Notes: generated by a model not told the origin, from the sequence alone. A DNA stretch of 64,000 nt from Erinaceus europaeus (GCF_950295315.1 NC_080181.1:2796726-2860725); one strand, 5' to 3'; shown: positions 9,956 to 22,090, numbered from the stretch's first letter. Numbers and translations are program-made.

Positions 9956-10833
9956 CACAACGTGGACTTTACAGAGGAGACTCAATGCTGTGATTTTCAA
10001 ATGACTGAGATTTACTGAGCCGTTAAGACTGCGTGGCAAAAACACGTGACAGTAAACGCTCTGGCTGCATGTCGGGCAGGTCAGAGACATATGGGCAATT
10101 AGTCTTTTTAAAATACTCAAAAATGTTGAAGGGATCATTAAAAAGTTAATTAGCATCATATAAAATAAAAATTAAGAGGCTGTAAAGTTCTGTTACTTTT
10201 TCTCAAGTTGCACATATTGAATAATAGTAACTCTGTAATCTCTGAGCACGTTATACTGCCAGTGGTATATTCTGTTGTCTCTGACGTTCCCTCCTGACTC
10301 TAATGTGAAGCAGTTCTCCTGCCCTGGAGTGTCAGAGGCATGCTGTGTTCTAGAGGGAGGAAGCAGGCAGTCTGTGTGTTTCTGCTTCCTCCTTCTCATC
10401 CGCCTTCTCATGTCTGCTGCAGAGAATTCTGTCCTCCAGGGAAGCGTGCCTGTAGGTCCTGCTGGGGGCGCGGGGCGGGGGGAGTGAGAAGGAGCTCATT
10501 TGCTAACAAGAATATCCTGATATCCTCCTTCCTCTTGGAAAACCCGCTGATGTCAGTATTCAAAATCAGTGATGGAGCAGCAGGTGTGCTGCGAGTCTTG
10601 TCACCTGAGAACCAGCGATGGCTCCGTGAGCAGAGGAGGCTGCGATCCACTCCCAGCCTCCCCCTGGACTCCATCAGGCATTCCTTTACTAACTGCGTTT
10701 TCTGTCAAGTCACTGAATCAAAAGGTCCCTTTAGATTCTGCCTCTCGCACCACGAGGCTGTGTGGGTCCCACCGAATTATGCCAGGGCTCCTCAGTGAGT
10801 TTGTGATGCTTGTGTCAAAAATAACGTGAAGTT
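9956..10833. other. Unassigned sequence, including the TSD of the next element
   Basis: Overlapping frames of 86-152 codons at 10275-10829 have no recognisable domain. 10818-10833 (AAAAATAACGTGAAGT) is the 5' target-site duplication of the retroposon that follows. Confidence 0.5.
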
Positions 10834-11107
10834 AACATACGAAGCCAAACAAATTGTTGAGGAATAATGGACCCAAAGGTTGAAATAGTGGAGAGGAAGT
10901 GTTAGGGAAGCAATTACAGAAGCCAGACCTTCCACCTTCTGCAACCCACAACGACCCTGGGTCCATGCTCCCAGAGGGATAGAGAATGGGAAAGCTATCA
11001 GGGGAGGGGGTGGGATATGGAGATCGGGTGGTGGGAATTGTGTGGAGTTGTATCCCTCCTACCCTATGGTTTTGTTCATTTATCCTTTCTTAAATAAAAA
11101 ATAAATT
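10834..11107 (+). mobile_element. LINE-like 3' end with 16 bp TSD
   Basis: The last 210 bp match the 19.7 kb element (GGAAGCAATTACAGAAGCCA to the AAATAAA end). AAAAATAACGTGAAGT flanks it at 10818-10833 and 11108-11123. The first 75 bp have no match in the other copies here, so they are a longer or different 5' part. The exact TSD shows target-primed insertion. Confidence 0.88.
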
Positions 11108-11253
11108 AAAAATAACGTGAAGTGTGTGGAGCAGTAGGCACTCTCTTCCTCAAGTAGGCTTCAAGGTCACTTCCCTGCACGTGGAACATTAGATAAGTTT
11201 AGATGCCATCTAAACACAGGATTACATTTGTGGTTAAGAAAAACAAAATCTCA

Positions 11254-11521
11254 GGGAGTCGGGCAGTAACGCAGCGGGTTAAGCGCACATGGCACAAAGC
11301 GCAAGGACCGGCGTAAGGATCCCAGTTCGCGCCCCCGGCTCCCCACCTGCAGGGGAGTCACTTCACAGGCGGTGAAGCAGGTCTGCAGGTGTCTTTCTTT
11401 CTCTCCCCCTCCTCTCTCTATTTCTCTCTGTCCTATCCAACAACAATGACAACAATAATAACAACAACTACAACAAGGGCAATAAAAGGGAATAAATACT
11501 TCCTTTTAAAAAAAAAGAAAA
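11254..11521 (+). mobile_element. SINE-A, full length
   Basis: GGGAGTCGGGCAGTAACGCA head, TCCCAGTTCGCGCCCCCGGC B-box area, and the full AACAATAATAACAACAACTA tail. Confidence 0.93.
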
Positions 11522-12548
11522 AATTTCTAATGCTTGAATATATAGAATTTAGAAAATGACTGTTGACATGAAATATTTTGGGGAGCAAAAGCAACTATAA
11601 AATTTCCTTTTGAGAATCAGTTTTATCATTTAATGTGTTGCTCTAAAATACCGTGAAAGAATGCTATTCAACAAGCACAAATTGATTATTAAGTGATAGT
11701 ATTTATGGTGTCCTATCTGTCACCCAGGTGCCACACCACCTAGCCCACCTGGATTATAATTTAAACTCTAAAGCTATGTGTCCCCCTTGCCCCAATGACA
11801 CAATTAGATTTATTAGTGAAACATAAAAATAGAATCGAGAACCCTGTAATGAGACCTGTTTGAGGAATAGTGAAAACATGGAGCTCTTCAAATATGTTTG
11901 ATGTCTCTTATGTTCAAATTCATGTTGCACAGTGGATTTTGTTGTGCCCAGTGGCATTTATCATTTGAAATGTGACGGCGATTTTTCTACCTTAGGCCAA
12001 ACAGACTCTTTAACTCTGACATGAGCTTCATGTCTAAGTCCTGTATTTCAATAGTGCCACATAGTTGCAATGCACAGTGTTATACCCAGAATTCACACAC
12101 ATAGAGATTATCATTTTCTAATCCAATGTGTGTATCTCACACAGAATAATCACATTGTGCATATATGTGATAATTATATACAATATATATGTATCTTTTT
12201 CTTCTTTTGTAAGATCTTAAGGGAAATAAATGGTCTCTGAACAGATGTTTCCACCTACCTCAAAACAGAAATGACTATCTGCAAAGCTAACATCTACAAA
12301 AGGGAGGCATATAAAACCCAACTAAGAAACTGAGATAGAAGCTATCAGAATACTTAGAGGAAAGTGGTGCAGAACAAGGCAAAGGAGTGGGAAGGACACT
12401 CATGGCTCCTTTTCTCATATCACGGCTTGTGTGATATTATCATTGGTTTCATTTCATTGGGCCAATATGTGCTGAGTTAGAAAGTCTCTCAGTGACACCT
12501 GGTATACCGTTGAAAGTTCACGTGTGGAATGGAAACTAGTGTTAGGAA
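11522..12548. other. 1 kb AT-rich unique sequence
   Basis: No SINE, LINE or coding signal recognised. TATATAT-rich patches lie near 12160-12190. Confidence 0.5.
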
Positions 12549-12557
12549 CTGAAATAG

Positions 12558-12819
12558 GGGACCGGGTGGTGGCGCACCTGGTTGAGCACACATATTACGA
12601 TGAGCAAGAACCCAGGTTCAAGCCCCTGGTCCCCACCTGCAGGGGAGAAGCTTTGCGAGTGGTGAGGCAGCGCTGCAAGTGTCTCTTTGTCTCTCTCCCT
12701 CCCTATCACTCCTTTCCCTCTCGATTTCTGGCTGTCTCTATCCAATAAATAAACAAATAATAATAAATTATCAAAAGAAAGAAACAAGGAGAGGAAGGGA
12801 GAAAGAAGAAGGAAAAAAG
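12558..12819 (+). mobile_element. SINE-B with purine-rich tail and short TSD
   Basis: A-box region GGTGGCGCACCTGGTTGAG and B box GGTTCAAGCCCC (about 12615-12626). The tail runs CCAATAAATAAACAAATAAT and then into GAAAGAAAC/GGAAGGGAG repeats. CTGAAATAG flanks it at 12549-12557 and 12820-12828. Confidence 0.9.
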
Positions 12820-13019
12820 CTGAAATAGCCCAGAAGTCTTGATTCTTCATTTAGCAATTTTTCTTATTCTTTCCCAGCTTGACAGTCAGAAAGTTCGAGT
12901 TACAATAATATCACTTACATCAGAAGCACTGCATGGCAGAGTTAAATTCACAACAAAGGATGCACTTTGCAAACATGGGTCTAACTAAGTATGCTGTGTG
13001 CATGCAGATGCCATTTTTA

Positions 13020-13022
<3 letters not shown>

Positions 13023-13073
<51 letters not shown>
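13023..13073. repeat. (AC)25 microsatellite
   Basis: Uninterrupted AC dinucleotides over 51 bp. The histidine/threonine-rich open frame across it is an artefact. Confidence 0.98.
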
Positions 13074-13074
<1 letters not shown>

Positions 13075-13806
13075 CTCAATCTGCACAGATCCACATGGCT
13101 CCGGAGCTGCAGACCCCAACCTGCAGCAGTGTTCTTTATTTAGCTTGCACAGATGGTAGAGACTTTCTGAAATGTAGCTGGGTTGAACTCAGTGACCTGT
13201 CCTCCCATTCTGCTTGAGTACACATAGCATTCAGTGAAGAAGCTTACGACACAGACAACCAGAGGGCCATCAGAAAGACCATACACATATGTTTACTTCC
13301 TAAAGGAAGCGCAGAACTTCTTAGGTAGGTCCTCTTCTTTCTTCTCTACCCAAAACTACCCCGTGAAAGCCTCCACATCCTCGATCATGCTCGTGCCCCC
13401 ATCTGCCCCACCTGCTCCGTGTCACACTGCTCTGCCCTTGGCCGCTCCTGCAGCTGCAGCCTTCACCTCCAAGACCTATAGGACAGAGGGGCGGGCCGGA
13501 GCCAGCTGTGCGTGGTGGCCCCTGGAGGACTAACCAGGCCACCACAGGGCGTCCTCAAGGCAGACTCTTACCCCTGGGGGCAGGCAGTCAAATCCGCACG
13601 TGCTCTCAGAGCAGGACAGTCACAGGCAAAGGTTCTTTGGAGGGACGTGTTTCTACTTCCCATCAATGGCCCTGCGGAGGAATGATCTGTCTGCTCCACT
13701 CACAGCTGGACATGTTGGGCGCTCAGATTCACCAGGAACAGACACAGCCTCACTTGCCCTTTCCTTCCCATGAAACAAGATCTCATCATTTCCCCCCTCC
13801 ATTCGT
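13074..13806. other. Unassigned, GC-richer sequence
   Basis: Overlapping frames on both strands (for example 13234-13533) are Ala/Pro-rich with no recognisable domain or splice boundaries. No gene called. Confidence 0.45.
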
Positions 13807-13860
13807 TTCCTTCCTTCCTTCCTTCCTTCCTTCCTTCCTTCCTTCCTTCCTTCCTTCCTT
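13807..13860. repeat. (TTCC)n microsatellite
   Basis: About 13 uninterrupted tetranucleotides ending at TATTAAC. Confidence 0.97.
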
Positions 13861-14257
13861 TATTAACTTTGCTGTGAATCAGAGTCCCTAGTTTTCAGGA
13901 CAGGTTCTGCCCTGGCAGTACCTCCTGGCCACTGATGGCACTGGGACAGTCACACTCCTTTTCCATTCACTCAGCCAATGTTGAAACGACATCTCTATTC
14001 TCTGGCTATGTTTAGCAAATGTTTACACATAAAAGCTAGGACACATTATAAGGACTGAGTGGGACAGTTCTCCATTGTGTCAATATATATATAATTCATA
14101 TCATGGCTACATCATAGATAACTGAGCAAAACATTGGTGACTGGTTCAACTACTGCACAGGAAAAACTATCGATTTTGCTAGAAGTCTTACACTTTGCTG
14201 TCCTGGGCAAGCATTTCCCAATTAACAAGTGAATATGCCAGACACTGCATCTGGAAG
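13861..14257. other. Unassigned sequence
   Basis: Nothing recognised apart from a short ATATATAT near 14085. Confidence 0.5.
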
Positions 14258-14268
14258 AAATGAAGAAC

Positions 14269-14428
14269 TTGGGAGGAGGGTAGATAGCATAATGGTTATG
14301 CAAAGAGACTCTCATGCCTAAGGCTCCAAAGTCCCAGGTTCAATACCCTGCACTGCCACAAACCAGAGCTGAGCAGTACTCTGGTAAAAAAAGAAAAAGA
14401 AAAAGAAAAAGAAAAAGAAAAAAGAAAA
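14269..14428 (+). mobile_element. SINE-D with (AAAAAG)n tail and TSD
   Basis: GGAGGGTAGATAGCATAATGG head to CAGTACTCTGG, then an A-rich tail of AAAAAG hexamers (about 14386-14428). AAATGAAGAAC occurs on both sides (14258-14268 and 14429-14439), fixing the ends. Confidence 0.94.
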
Positions 14429-14517
14429 AAATGAAGAACATAGGATACTTGATGTGAAGAACTCTTCCTCTACTTGACAACTTTTCCTAGATCACTGCCA
14501 TATAATTTAAAAGAAAG

Positions 14518-14815
14518 GGGCTGGTGGTGGCACGCCTGGTTAAGAGCACTTAGCACCAGGCTCAAGGATCCAGGGTCATGCCCTGACTCCCCACATGAAA
14601 GGAGGATGTTTCACAAGGAGTGAAGCAGGTCTGCAGGTATCTGTCTTTCTCCCTCTCTCTCTCCCCTCCCCTCTCAATTTCTGTCTATCTTATCCAATAA
14701 AACAGAAAGAAAAAAAAAGGAAAAAATTGCCACCAGGAGAGATGGATTTGGAATGCTGGCACCTAGCCCAAGCGATAACCCTGGTGGCAGTAAAAAAATT
14801 AATTAATTAATTAAT
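14518..14815 (+). mobile_element. SINE-B/T, full length
   Basis: GGGCTGGTGGTGGCACGCCT head, TGTTTCACAAGGAGTGAAGC core, CCAATAAAACAG, then module T (CACCAGGAGAGATGGATTTG ... GCGATAACCCTGG) and a TTAATTAATTAA end. Confidence 0.9.
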
Positions 14816-15039
14816 AAAAAGATCCCTTTCTCTCTAGTCCTTGTATCTCACATAATTAGCTACTCTTTGCCAAACTGTGAGGTAGAAAGGTCATTATAGT
14901 GCTCATACTTCAGTGATTCATTTAGATAGTAGGTATGCTGGGCATATAGTAAGTACTGTGCAGAAGCACAACTGAATAAACCTCAGGGGCAAACTCAGAC
15001 CAGGTAACGCAATCCGGGGACTTAGCAGGTGGACGGCGT

Positions 15040-15210
15040 GATGACAGTGACTACAGGCCCTCAAGATAGCCCACTGTATAATGCACCTGCTAGTCATGCA
15101 CATGACCAAGCTTTGAGCCACAGCACTGGGGGGGGGGGGGATTTGGTGCCGTGCTATTGCAGAATGCTGTCCTCTCTCCCTCTGTCTCTGTGTCTGCCTG
15201 TCTGCATCTC
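15040..15210 (+). mobile_element. Old tRNA-like SINE with G tract, uncertain
   Basis: AATGCACCTGCTAGTCATGC, GAGCCACAGCACTGGG and TCTCTCCCTCTGTCTCTGTG resemble the layout of the other SINEs here but not a named family. A run of about 13 G at 15129-15141 interrupts it. Confidence 0.4.
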
Positions 15211-15211
15211 T

Positions 15212-15470
15212 CTTTTATTGTTACCTGGGTTATCTCTGGGGCTTAGTGCCGGCACTACAAATCCAAGACTCCTGCTGGCCATTTTTTCCTTTTATTAAAT
15301 TTTTACTAGATAGATAGGTCAGAGAGTAATTGAGAGGACAGGGAGATAGAGAGAGGGACAGAAAGACTGACACCTGCAGGCTTACTTTATGGCTTTTGAA
15401 GCAAAGCTTTTGAAGGGGGCTTGAACCCAAGTCCTTGCACTTGGTAACATATGCACTTAACTGGTCCTCT
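15212..15470 (-). mobile_element. SINE-B/T, diverged
   Basis: Reversed module T (ACCTGGGTTATCTCTGGGGC, GTGCCGGCACTACAAATCC) is followed by the GA-rich body and CACCTGCAGGCTTACTTTAT. The head complement is damaged. Confidence 0.8.
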
Positions 15471-17151
15471 GTGTCTGTCTCTCTATCTGCAAGTATGGCA
15501 GCTTAGTGAAGCCACTATGACGACAGAAAGGAAGTGGCTTTCTGTTCTATTCCTCTAAGGGAAGTGAGGGTGCCAACAGGTGCGGGTGGCAGAAGGCAAG
15601 CAGACTTCGTGACTGGCTACACTGGCTGCAGGACCCTCAGGAAGGCCACCCTCCTGGCCTCTGCCACCGTCCTTGACACCGGATCCCTCTAAGTTACTGG
15701 CATGGTCTTTTGAATCTTGGAGGCAGAAGGTGACCACTGGAGGCAGATACCTTTTTAATAGTGGCAACTCTGAGAACCTCTGATGGAAACTGCAGCCGAT
15801 GGCAAGGTGATGAGCATATGCTCCAGCTGCAGCCGCCCTTCTGCTGATTTCCCTGATGAACTGTGAACCTCACAAGTGTTTTGCTGACCTTGTATTGAGT
15901 GTGCGCTTCCTGAATCCCCTCTCTGCAGTTCGCAGTGGCAGCTGTCTTGCTTACGGGTGAACCTGGGTGGTACTGCGGCCCCTGAGTCCCACGTCCCAGC
16001 ATTTCATCTAGGATGGAAGGAGGTGTCCCAGTTCTCGGGAACACAAAGAGAGAGCTGAACTGTCTGCAGTCTGGCGAGCTGAACTTTAAACCCCGCGAGA
16101 GTCTGTGATCCAAAGACCTTGTGCCAACGTCCCCTTACTGCTCCCACAGGCACACACACTGCCTCGGAACACTGGATTTTATTGGTAAAAACAAAACCTA
16201 CACTTTGGGAGGAACTACCTTGATTCACACATTTCCTCTGTCACCACTGGTATTCGGGCTGCATGCTCGCGCTAGCTCTGTGCCAGATTTGAGCAAGCTG
16301 TAGCAGTGGGATCACAGTCATGGAATTTTAAATTATTTTCGTGAAAGGTCAGTTTTAAAGTCTCTCTAGAGAAATTTCGATGATAGTTTATATATGACAT
16401 TTCCTTCTGTTAAAATCAAGTCACCCCAAGGGGAGCACTAAGCAAATCTCTAGCATCCATTAATCTACCCTTCTTAGATTTGCAGATAAAAATGACAGCA
16501 AACATAATGAAAAATTCCATTTGACATTTATATCATTTTGTGGAGGAGAAGCCCACCCCTGAATTTCACTCAAAACAAAACACGTGTGAGAATAGGCCTC
16601 CCCCCCACCTCCCACCCCCCATCTCAGGCAGAGGGATTTTGAAATGCACATTTGACTTGGAATCAGCCAATACTGTAGACGAGTGACACTAGCCCCATAA
16701 ATCTTGAGGCTTATTCTGTGCACTCACATAATCATTTAGCAAAATGCTCCCTGGGTCCTGAATGCCTCCTACGCTGCTATGCAATGGAGACTCCTAGGCA
16801 CAACCCGAGTCAGAGAAAGATGACAACAGGATGAATGAATCTAATGTGCTTTGCAAAACAGCTCTGGGTCCCATCAAGAAATATTCCCTCAATGAAGCGT
16901 AGATGAGAGGATAACTTGGAAGTGGGGCGCATGAGATAGCAACACCTAGATTCCAAGAAGTGAGACAGAGAACTTGAATGCAGATTGCACGGTGCGGAAC
17001 AGAAAAGAATCCACATCATGCTTTATGGGGAAGCAGACTGCAGGATGGATTCCAGCATCAGCTGTGCAGTAACTTAGCAACTAGGATCCTCAGTTTCTTA
17101 TTAACGTGGAGTCTGAAGAGAAACCTTCTACAAGGACTGAGAATCATAAAC
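15471..17151. other. 1.7 kb without recognised repeats
   Basis: One of the longer SINE-free stretches. A C-rich patch lies at 16600-16620. Frames such as 15694-16113 minus have no recognisable domain or splice context, so no gene is called. Confidence 0.5.
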
Positions 17152-17162
17152 AGTTTAAGTGA

Positions 17163-17442
17163 GGGGCCAGGCGGTGGCACAGCGGGTTAAGCTCATGTGG
17201 TGCAAAGCGCAAGGACTGGCCTAAGAATCCCAGTTCGAGCCCCCAGCTCCCCACCTAGGGGGTTGGCTTCACAATTAGTGAAGCAGGTCTGCAGATGTCT
17301 GTCTTTCTCTCCCTCGATATTCAACAACAGCAACAGTAGCAATAACAACAATGAGGGCAACAAAATGGGAAAAATGCCTCCAGGAGCAGTGGATTAGTAG
17401 TGCAGGCATGAGCCCCAGTGGTAACCCTGGAGACAAAAACAA
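17163..17442 (+). mobile_element. SINE-A with module T and 11 bp TSD
   Basis: GGGGCCAGGCGGTGGCACAG head, GTTCGAGCCCCCAGCTCCCC, a shortened CT-rich middle, AACAACAGCAAC, then module T. AGTTTAAGTGA flanks it at 17152-17162 and 17443-17453. Confidence 0.94.
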
Positions 17443-17762
17443 AGTTTAAGTGATGGATTTCTTTTTTTTTCCGAAAGAGACCAGACAATGGTGGCATGCA
17501 TGAAAAGTCAAACATGACAGAAGTGACAGTTGACATTAAAGATCAATTCAGGAAACACTTAATGTTAAATACATTTGAATAGATGAGCCATGCAGAATTT
17601 TGTGATCACCTACACAAATACAAACACACCCCAATTACAAATTTCAGAGAATTTAATACAAACATTTGAAGAGCAAATCTGTATACCTTAAAATACCTGT
17701 AAATATGTTGCTATGGTTAATCAGCATTTATTAAGCAAGAGTAAAGATAACATGTTCCTTCA

Positions 17763-17981
17763 GGAGCCAGCTGGTGGCGCACCTGGGTAAGCGCACACAC
17801 CACAGTGCGCAAGGACCCAAGTTCAAGCCCCTGGTCCCCACCTGCAGGGGGAAAGCTTCACAAGCAGTGAAGCGGGGCTGCCGGTGTCTCTCTGTCTCTG
17901 TCCCTCTCTATCTCCTCATCTCCTCTCAATTTCTCTCTGTCTCTATCCAATAGTAAATAAAAATATTTTATAGAAAGAAAG
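17763..17981 (+). mobile_element. SINE-B with TSD
   Basis: Near-consensus copy from GGAGCCAGCTGGTGGCGCAC to the AATAGTAAATAAAAATATTT tail. GTTCCTTCA at 17754-17762 and 17982-17990 is the duplicated target. Confidence 0.93.
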
Positions 17982-17990
17982 GTTCCTTCA

Positions 17991-19196
17991 ACTGGGAAAT
18001 TATATTAATCCCCAGGTTTATTTATCTCTATTTCCTTGTCATTTTACAAAGGGGAGACGTGTTTACATGGCAGTGCTCCTTCCTCCCCGTGAAAGGCGTC
18101 TGCACGCCACCCCCAGCGCCAAGCCCAGCTCCTCTTCTCCACTGGGCACTGGACTCCCAGCCCATCTTCGCTGGCACAGAGCCCTTTGCTCAGCTGCAAA
18201 ACACCCCACCTAGACCAAGGGGCTGTGCTTCCCTTTTCTCCCCTTGCTTCTGAACCACCGGTAAGGGAGAGTATCCACTATTACCCTCTCCTTCGAGTGC
18301 ATCTTCCTGAACATGAGTCTTGCAGTTTTATCCAAGATAGAGAAAAGGACGCTACTTCATCATTTCTTGTAGCCCCAGGATTTGTTACTAAGAGTTCTGG
18401 GTATCTGGAATGCGCTGGTAACAAAACAAACAAAAAACCAAGGAAAGGCATTTTGACTCTTGGAGTTTATGTTTTAGCAGGGGGAGACAGATACGCTGGG
18501 AAGTTATAAACTTGACAGGGAAACGTTAAGAAGAATGGAGGCTGGAAGGATCAGATTTATGAAGCTTAGGGTGAAGGCAGTCGCGATTGTTAGAAGAGCA
18601 GTTTGGCTAAGTCTCCTTGTAGAGGTGCTGCATGGTAGAACATCTGAAAGGGAGAAGGGCACCATGCAGCTGAGTGGAGACCAGTCCTGGAGGTGAAGGG
18701 CTGAGTCAGAGGCCCTGAGTGCAGAGCGTGCTGTGTACCCCAGAGCACTGCGGAAATTCAGGCAGCTGGCTGCAGGCGTGGGGTGTGTGTGTGTGTGTGT
18801 GTTGGGGGCTGCTGGGAGATGATGCTGGAGGTGACGTGAAGCTCCAGCAAACTCAGAAACCCTTCCCATCCTCAGACGATGATGAGGTCTACACGCGTTT
18901 CCTTCTAGGAGTTTAGCTCCCAGAGTTCACAGTCATCTGTCTGGTGACCTGAGATGTACTGTTGTCTGTGATCAAGGAAACCAGTTGTCCCAGCAGTGCT
19001 AGCTGCACGGACACGTCTGTCTGCACAGGGGACAGGGCTGCAAGGCCACGGCTCCCTTCATGCTGCACACGTGGTCTGCGGGTCTGCCCACCCTCTCCCA
19101 CCGGCCTTGATGTTTGTTGTAACAAAGCTACACAGCATTACTCACCAATGTTTGTATACTTTCTAATATCTTCTGTCTTTTTTTTAAAAGGCTAGA
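17991..19196. other. 1.2 kb mostly unique sequence
   Basis: Holds a (GT)n run at 18782-18802. The Cys/Val frame across that run and other frames of 65-121 codons are unsupported. Confidence 0.5.
18782..18802. repeat. (GT)10 microsatellite
   Basis: A short uninterrupted GT run. Confidence 0.9.
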
Positions 19197-19206
19197 GATA
19201 TTTTTA

Positions 19207-19405
19207 TTGGTGCTGGGTGTGGGCGCACCTGGTTGAGCTCCTGGAGTGTTAACAGTGCACAAGACCTGGGTCGAGACCCTCACCCCCATCCCCACCTGCA
19301 GGGGCAAAGTTTTGCTAGTGGTGAAGCAGGGTTGCATGTGTCTCTGTCTCTCCCCTCTCAATTTCTGACTGTCTCCATCCAATAAATATTTAAAAAACTA
19401 AAAAA
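19207..19405 (+). mobile_element. SINE-B
   Basis: GGTGCTGGGTGTGGGCGCAC head, the GGCAAAGTTTTGCTAGTGGT variant core, and CCATCCAATAAATATTT end. ATATTTTTATT-like sequence on both sides may be the TSD. Confidence 0.88.
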
Positions 19406-19411
19406 TATATT

Positions 19412-19652
19412 TTTATTTTTTTGTCACCAGGGTTATTGCGGGGGCTGAGTGCCTGCAGGATTTTTCCTTCAATTTTTTATTTACTGGAGGTAGGGAGACA
19501 TGGGGGGAGGAGTTAGAGGGAGAGAGAAAGACAGACACCTGTAGTCCTGCTCATGTAGCTCCCCATCCTGCAGATGGGCACCAGGCGCGTGAAAGCGGGT
19601 CCTCAAGTTTGGTAACATGTGTGCTCGACTGGCTCTGCCACCACCTACCCCG
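19412..19652 (-). mobile_element. SINE-B/T, diverged
   Basis: Reversed module T (GTCACCAGGGTTATTGCGGG), GA-rich body, CACCTGTAGTCCTGCTCATG, and a head complement around CTCGACTGGCTCTGCCACC. It lies tail-to-tail with the SINE-B at 19207. Confidence 0.82.
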
Positions 19653-19719
19653 TATGATTACTAGAGTCAATTCTGCAAAATTCTCTTCACACCGAGGTGC
19701 TCACATAAACTTCTAGTAC

Positions 19720-20735
19720 TACAGAGGCCTGAAAGATTCCCTGCCTAATATGATGCAAAGCTCCATCCCCAAAGGGTGACAGTGAGGCCGAGGCTGAATG
19801 GAGAGCAAAGAAAAACCCAAGTGCTTGGATCAACAATGGCAGAGAAGGTTCCATCCTCTGAAGGGAGGCTGGACAACATGCTCTATGCTACACCTGAGGA
19901 AGACGGGTCAATATTGGGGCAGCTTGGAACGTTCCTACTCATGACCACAGAATGTGAGCTCAGATCTACAGGGATGCAGAGGTTACATAGGCTCCTAAGA
20001 TGAATATGGGCCCCAGATCACACCAAATCAATGCGGTTTACAGTCAACAATATCTATACATCTTTCCTATATTAGGGAGCTACTCTCTTCCCTGATCCAG
20101 CTTTCTGGCCCTTTTTCCAGCCATGACATCATCTCCTCAGACAGTAACTTGGAACTACCTGCATTTCAGATTTCAGGCACAGGGGAAAAAAAAAAAAACC
20201 AACTAGTATAGCCACAGGCCCTTTGGAATATAACTAAAATATGCCTACTAGCTATCTACAAAACTGAGACCCACCCCCAACTCTTCATCTGCACTATTCC
20301 AGCCTTTAGGTTCATGATTAGTCAACAACTTGTTTGGCCTTTCTATGTTAACTCTCTTTTCAGCCACCAGGTTCCAGATGCTAGCAGGATGCCGACCAGA
20401 CTTCCCTGGACAGACAACCCCACCAATGTGACCTGGAGATCCGTTTCCCCAGAGTCCCGCCCCACTAGGGAAAGAGAGAGGCAGGCTGGGAGTATGGATC
20501 GACCCGTCAACACCCATGTTCAGCAGGGAAGCAATTACAGAAGCCAGACCTTTCACCTTCTGCATCCCATAATGACCCTGGGTCCATATTCCCAGAGGGT
20601 TATGAATAGGAAAGCTATCAGGGGAGAGGATGGGATACGGAGTTCTGGTGGTGGGAATTGTGTGGAGTTGTACTCCTCTTATCCTATGGTTTTTGTCAAT
20701 GTTTCCTTTTTATAAATAAAATAAGAAAAATCGAA
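19720..20735 (+). mobile_element. LINE-like element 3' region, longest copy
   Basis: From about 20198 it matches 21553-22090 closely: ACTAGTATAGCCACAGG, TCATCTGCACTATTCCAGCC, GCCACCAGGTTCCAGATGCT, GACAGACAACCCCACCAATG, ending TTTTTATAAATAAAATAAG. The 480 bp upstream (19720-20197) have no second copy here, so the 5' limit is a guess. I infer a LINE 3' UTR, possibly of an L1 lineage. No reverse transcriptase sequence is seen. Confidence 0.7.
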
Positions 20736-21552
20736 GTACAAAAACCAGGTGCAAGATCAAAGCCTGTTCAGCAGTGCTTTGCTAATTGCTTGTTTCCAGT
20801 TTCTTAGTGTAAAGGGAGACTCCAGAGTGCAGGAGAACCCTGCCAGTGTCAGAATGACCAACCTAACTACATGTGTCCCTTTGTTCCTGCCAGGACCTGC
20901 CACCCAAATCTCCCCAGACACCCCATTTATGACTTCTCACTACAGGGGACAATTTTCTTTTGCTTCATAACCTTGCTATTTAACTTAATCAGAGGACTGA
21001 TTCTCCACCTCAAAAAGTCTTTTGGACTCTCCCTTCCTAAAGCTTCACAGTTCTAACCACTAAATTGATAGATGCATTCTCGAGATGTTATTATAGAAAT
21101 AAATTGCTTTTCTTAAACCACGCTTTTGTTTTATATCCTCTTCAAGGTGATGAAAGGATTTTCTGAGCATTTTAACTTAACATTTCTCTTTCGTCTGGAT
21201 CTAAGAGAGAAGTAGAAGTAGGATGTTGTTCTAATGCAATTATATTACTACTAGTTAACCTGAACAAACCAGCATATATATTGTATTTATTTATTTGTAA
21301 TAGTACTCTATGACTGATATATACCCAGTGCAGTGCGCTATAATACAATGTAAAACATCCTGAGACAATTACTTCTGGGTATTTGATTCTCTGGCTGACC
21401 ACCTGGTTGGTTCTGAGCACACGCATGATAAGAATCATGAAGGACGGCCCAATATCCTACCCTACCCAGTTGTTATTGGAGCTTATGCCAGCATTTGCCT
21501 CTAAGTTGCCATCTTGGCTCAAAAAACAAAAACAAACACAAAAACACACCAA
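20736..21552. other. Unassigned spacer between two LINE-like copies
   Basis: No recognised repeat. An A/AC-rich tract at about 21520-21552 leads into the next copy. Confidence 0.5.
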
Positions 21553-22090
21553 AAACACTAGTATAGTCACAGGACCTCTGGAATATAACTAAAATATGTC
21601 TACTAGCTATCTACAAAATGGAGGGGCCCCCCAACTCTTCATCTGCACTATTCCAGCCTTTAGGTCCATGATTGGTCAACTATTTGTTTGGCTTTGTATG
21701 TTAACTCTCTTTTCAGCCACCAGGTTCCAGATGTTACCATGATGCCAGCCAGACTTCCCTGGACAGACAACCCCACCAATGTGTCCTGGAGCTCCGCTTC
21801 CCCAGAGCCCTGCCCCACTAGGGAAAGAGAGAGACAGGCTGGGAGTATAGATCTACCTGTCAACGCCCATGTTCAGCGGGGAAGCAATGACAGAAGTCAG
21901 ACCTTCCACCTTCTGCATCTCACAATGACCTTGGGTTCATGATCTCAGAGGGATAAAGAACAGGAAAGCTATTAGGGGAGGGGGTGAGATACAGCGTTCT
22001 GGTGGTGGGAATTATGTGAAGTTGTACCCTTCTTATCCTATGGTTCTGTCATTGTTTTCTTTTTATAAATAAAAAATTTTTTTAAAAAAG
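21553..22090 (+). mobile_element. LINE-like 3' end, second copy
   Basis: Collinear with 20198-20732 but lacking a few bases (TCTACAAAATGGAGGGGCCC in place of the ACTGAGACCCACCC part). Ends CTTTTTATAAATAAAAAATT, with a SINE-B starting directly after. Confidence 0.85.

Noticed and set aside
10275..10829. Overlapping frames that might be a gene
   Set aside because: Three mutually overlapping frames on two strands, no domain, no splice pattern, no codon-use argument.
15694..16113. 139-codon minus-strand frame in a SINE-free region
   Set aside because: Length is within chance for the window, and a shadow frame overlaps it. No recognisable domain.
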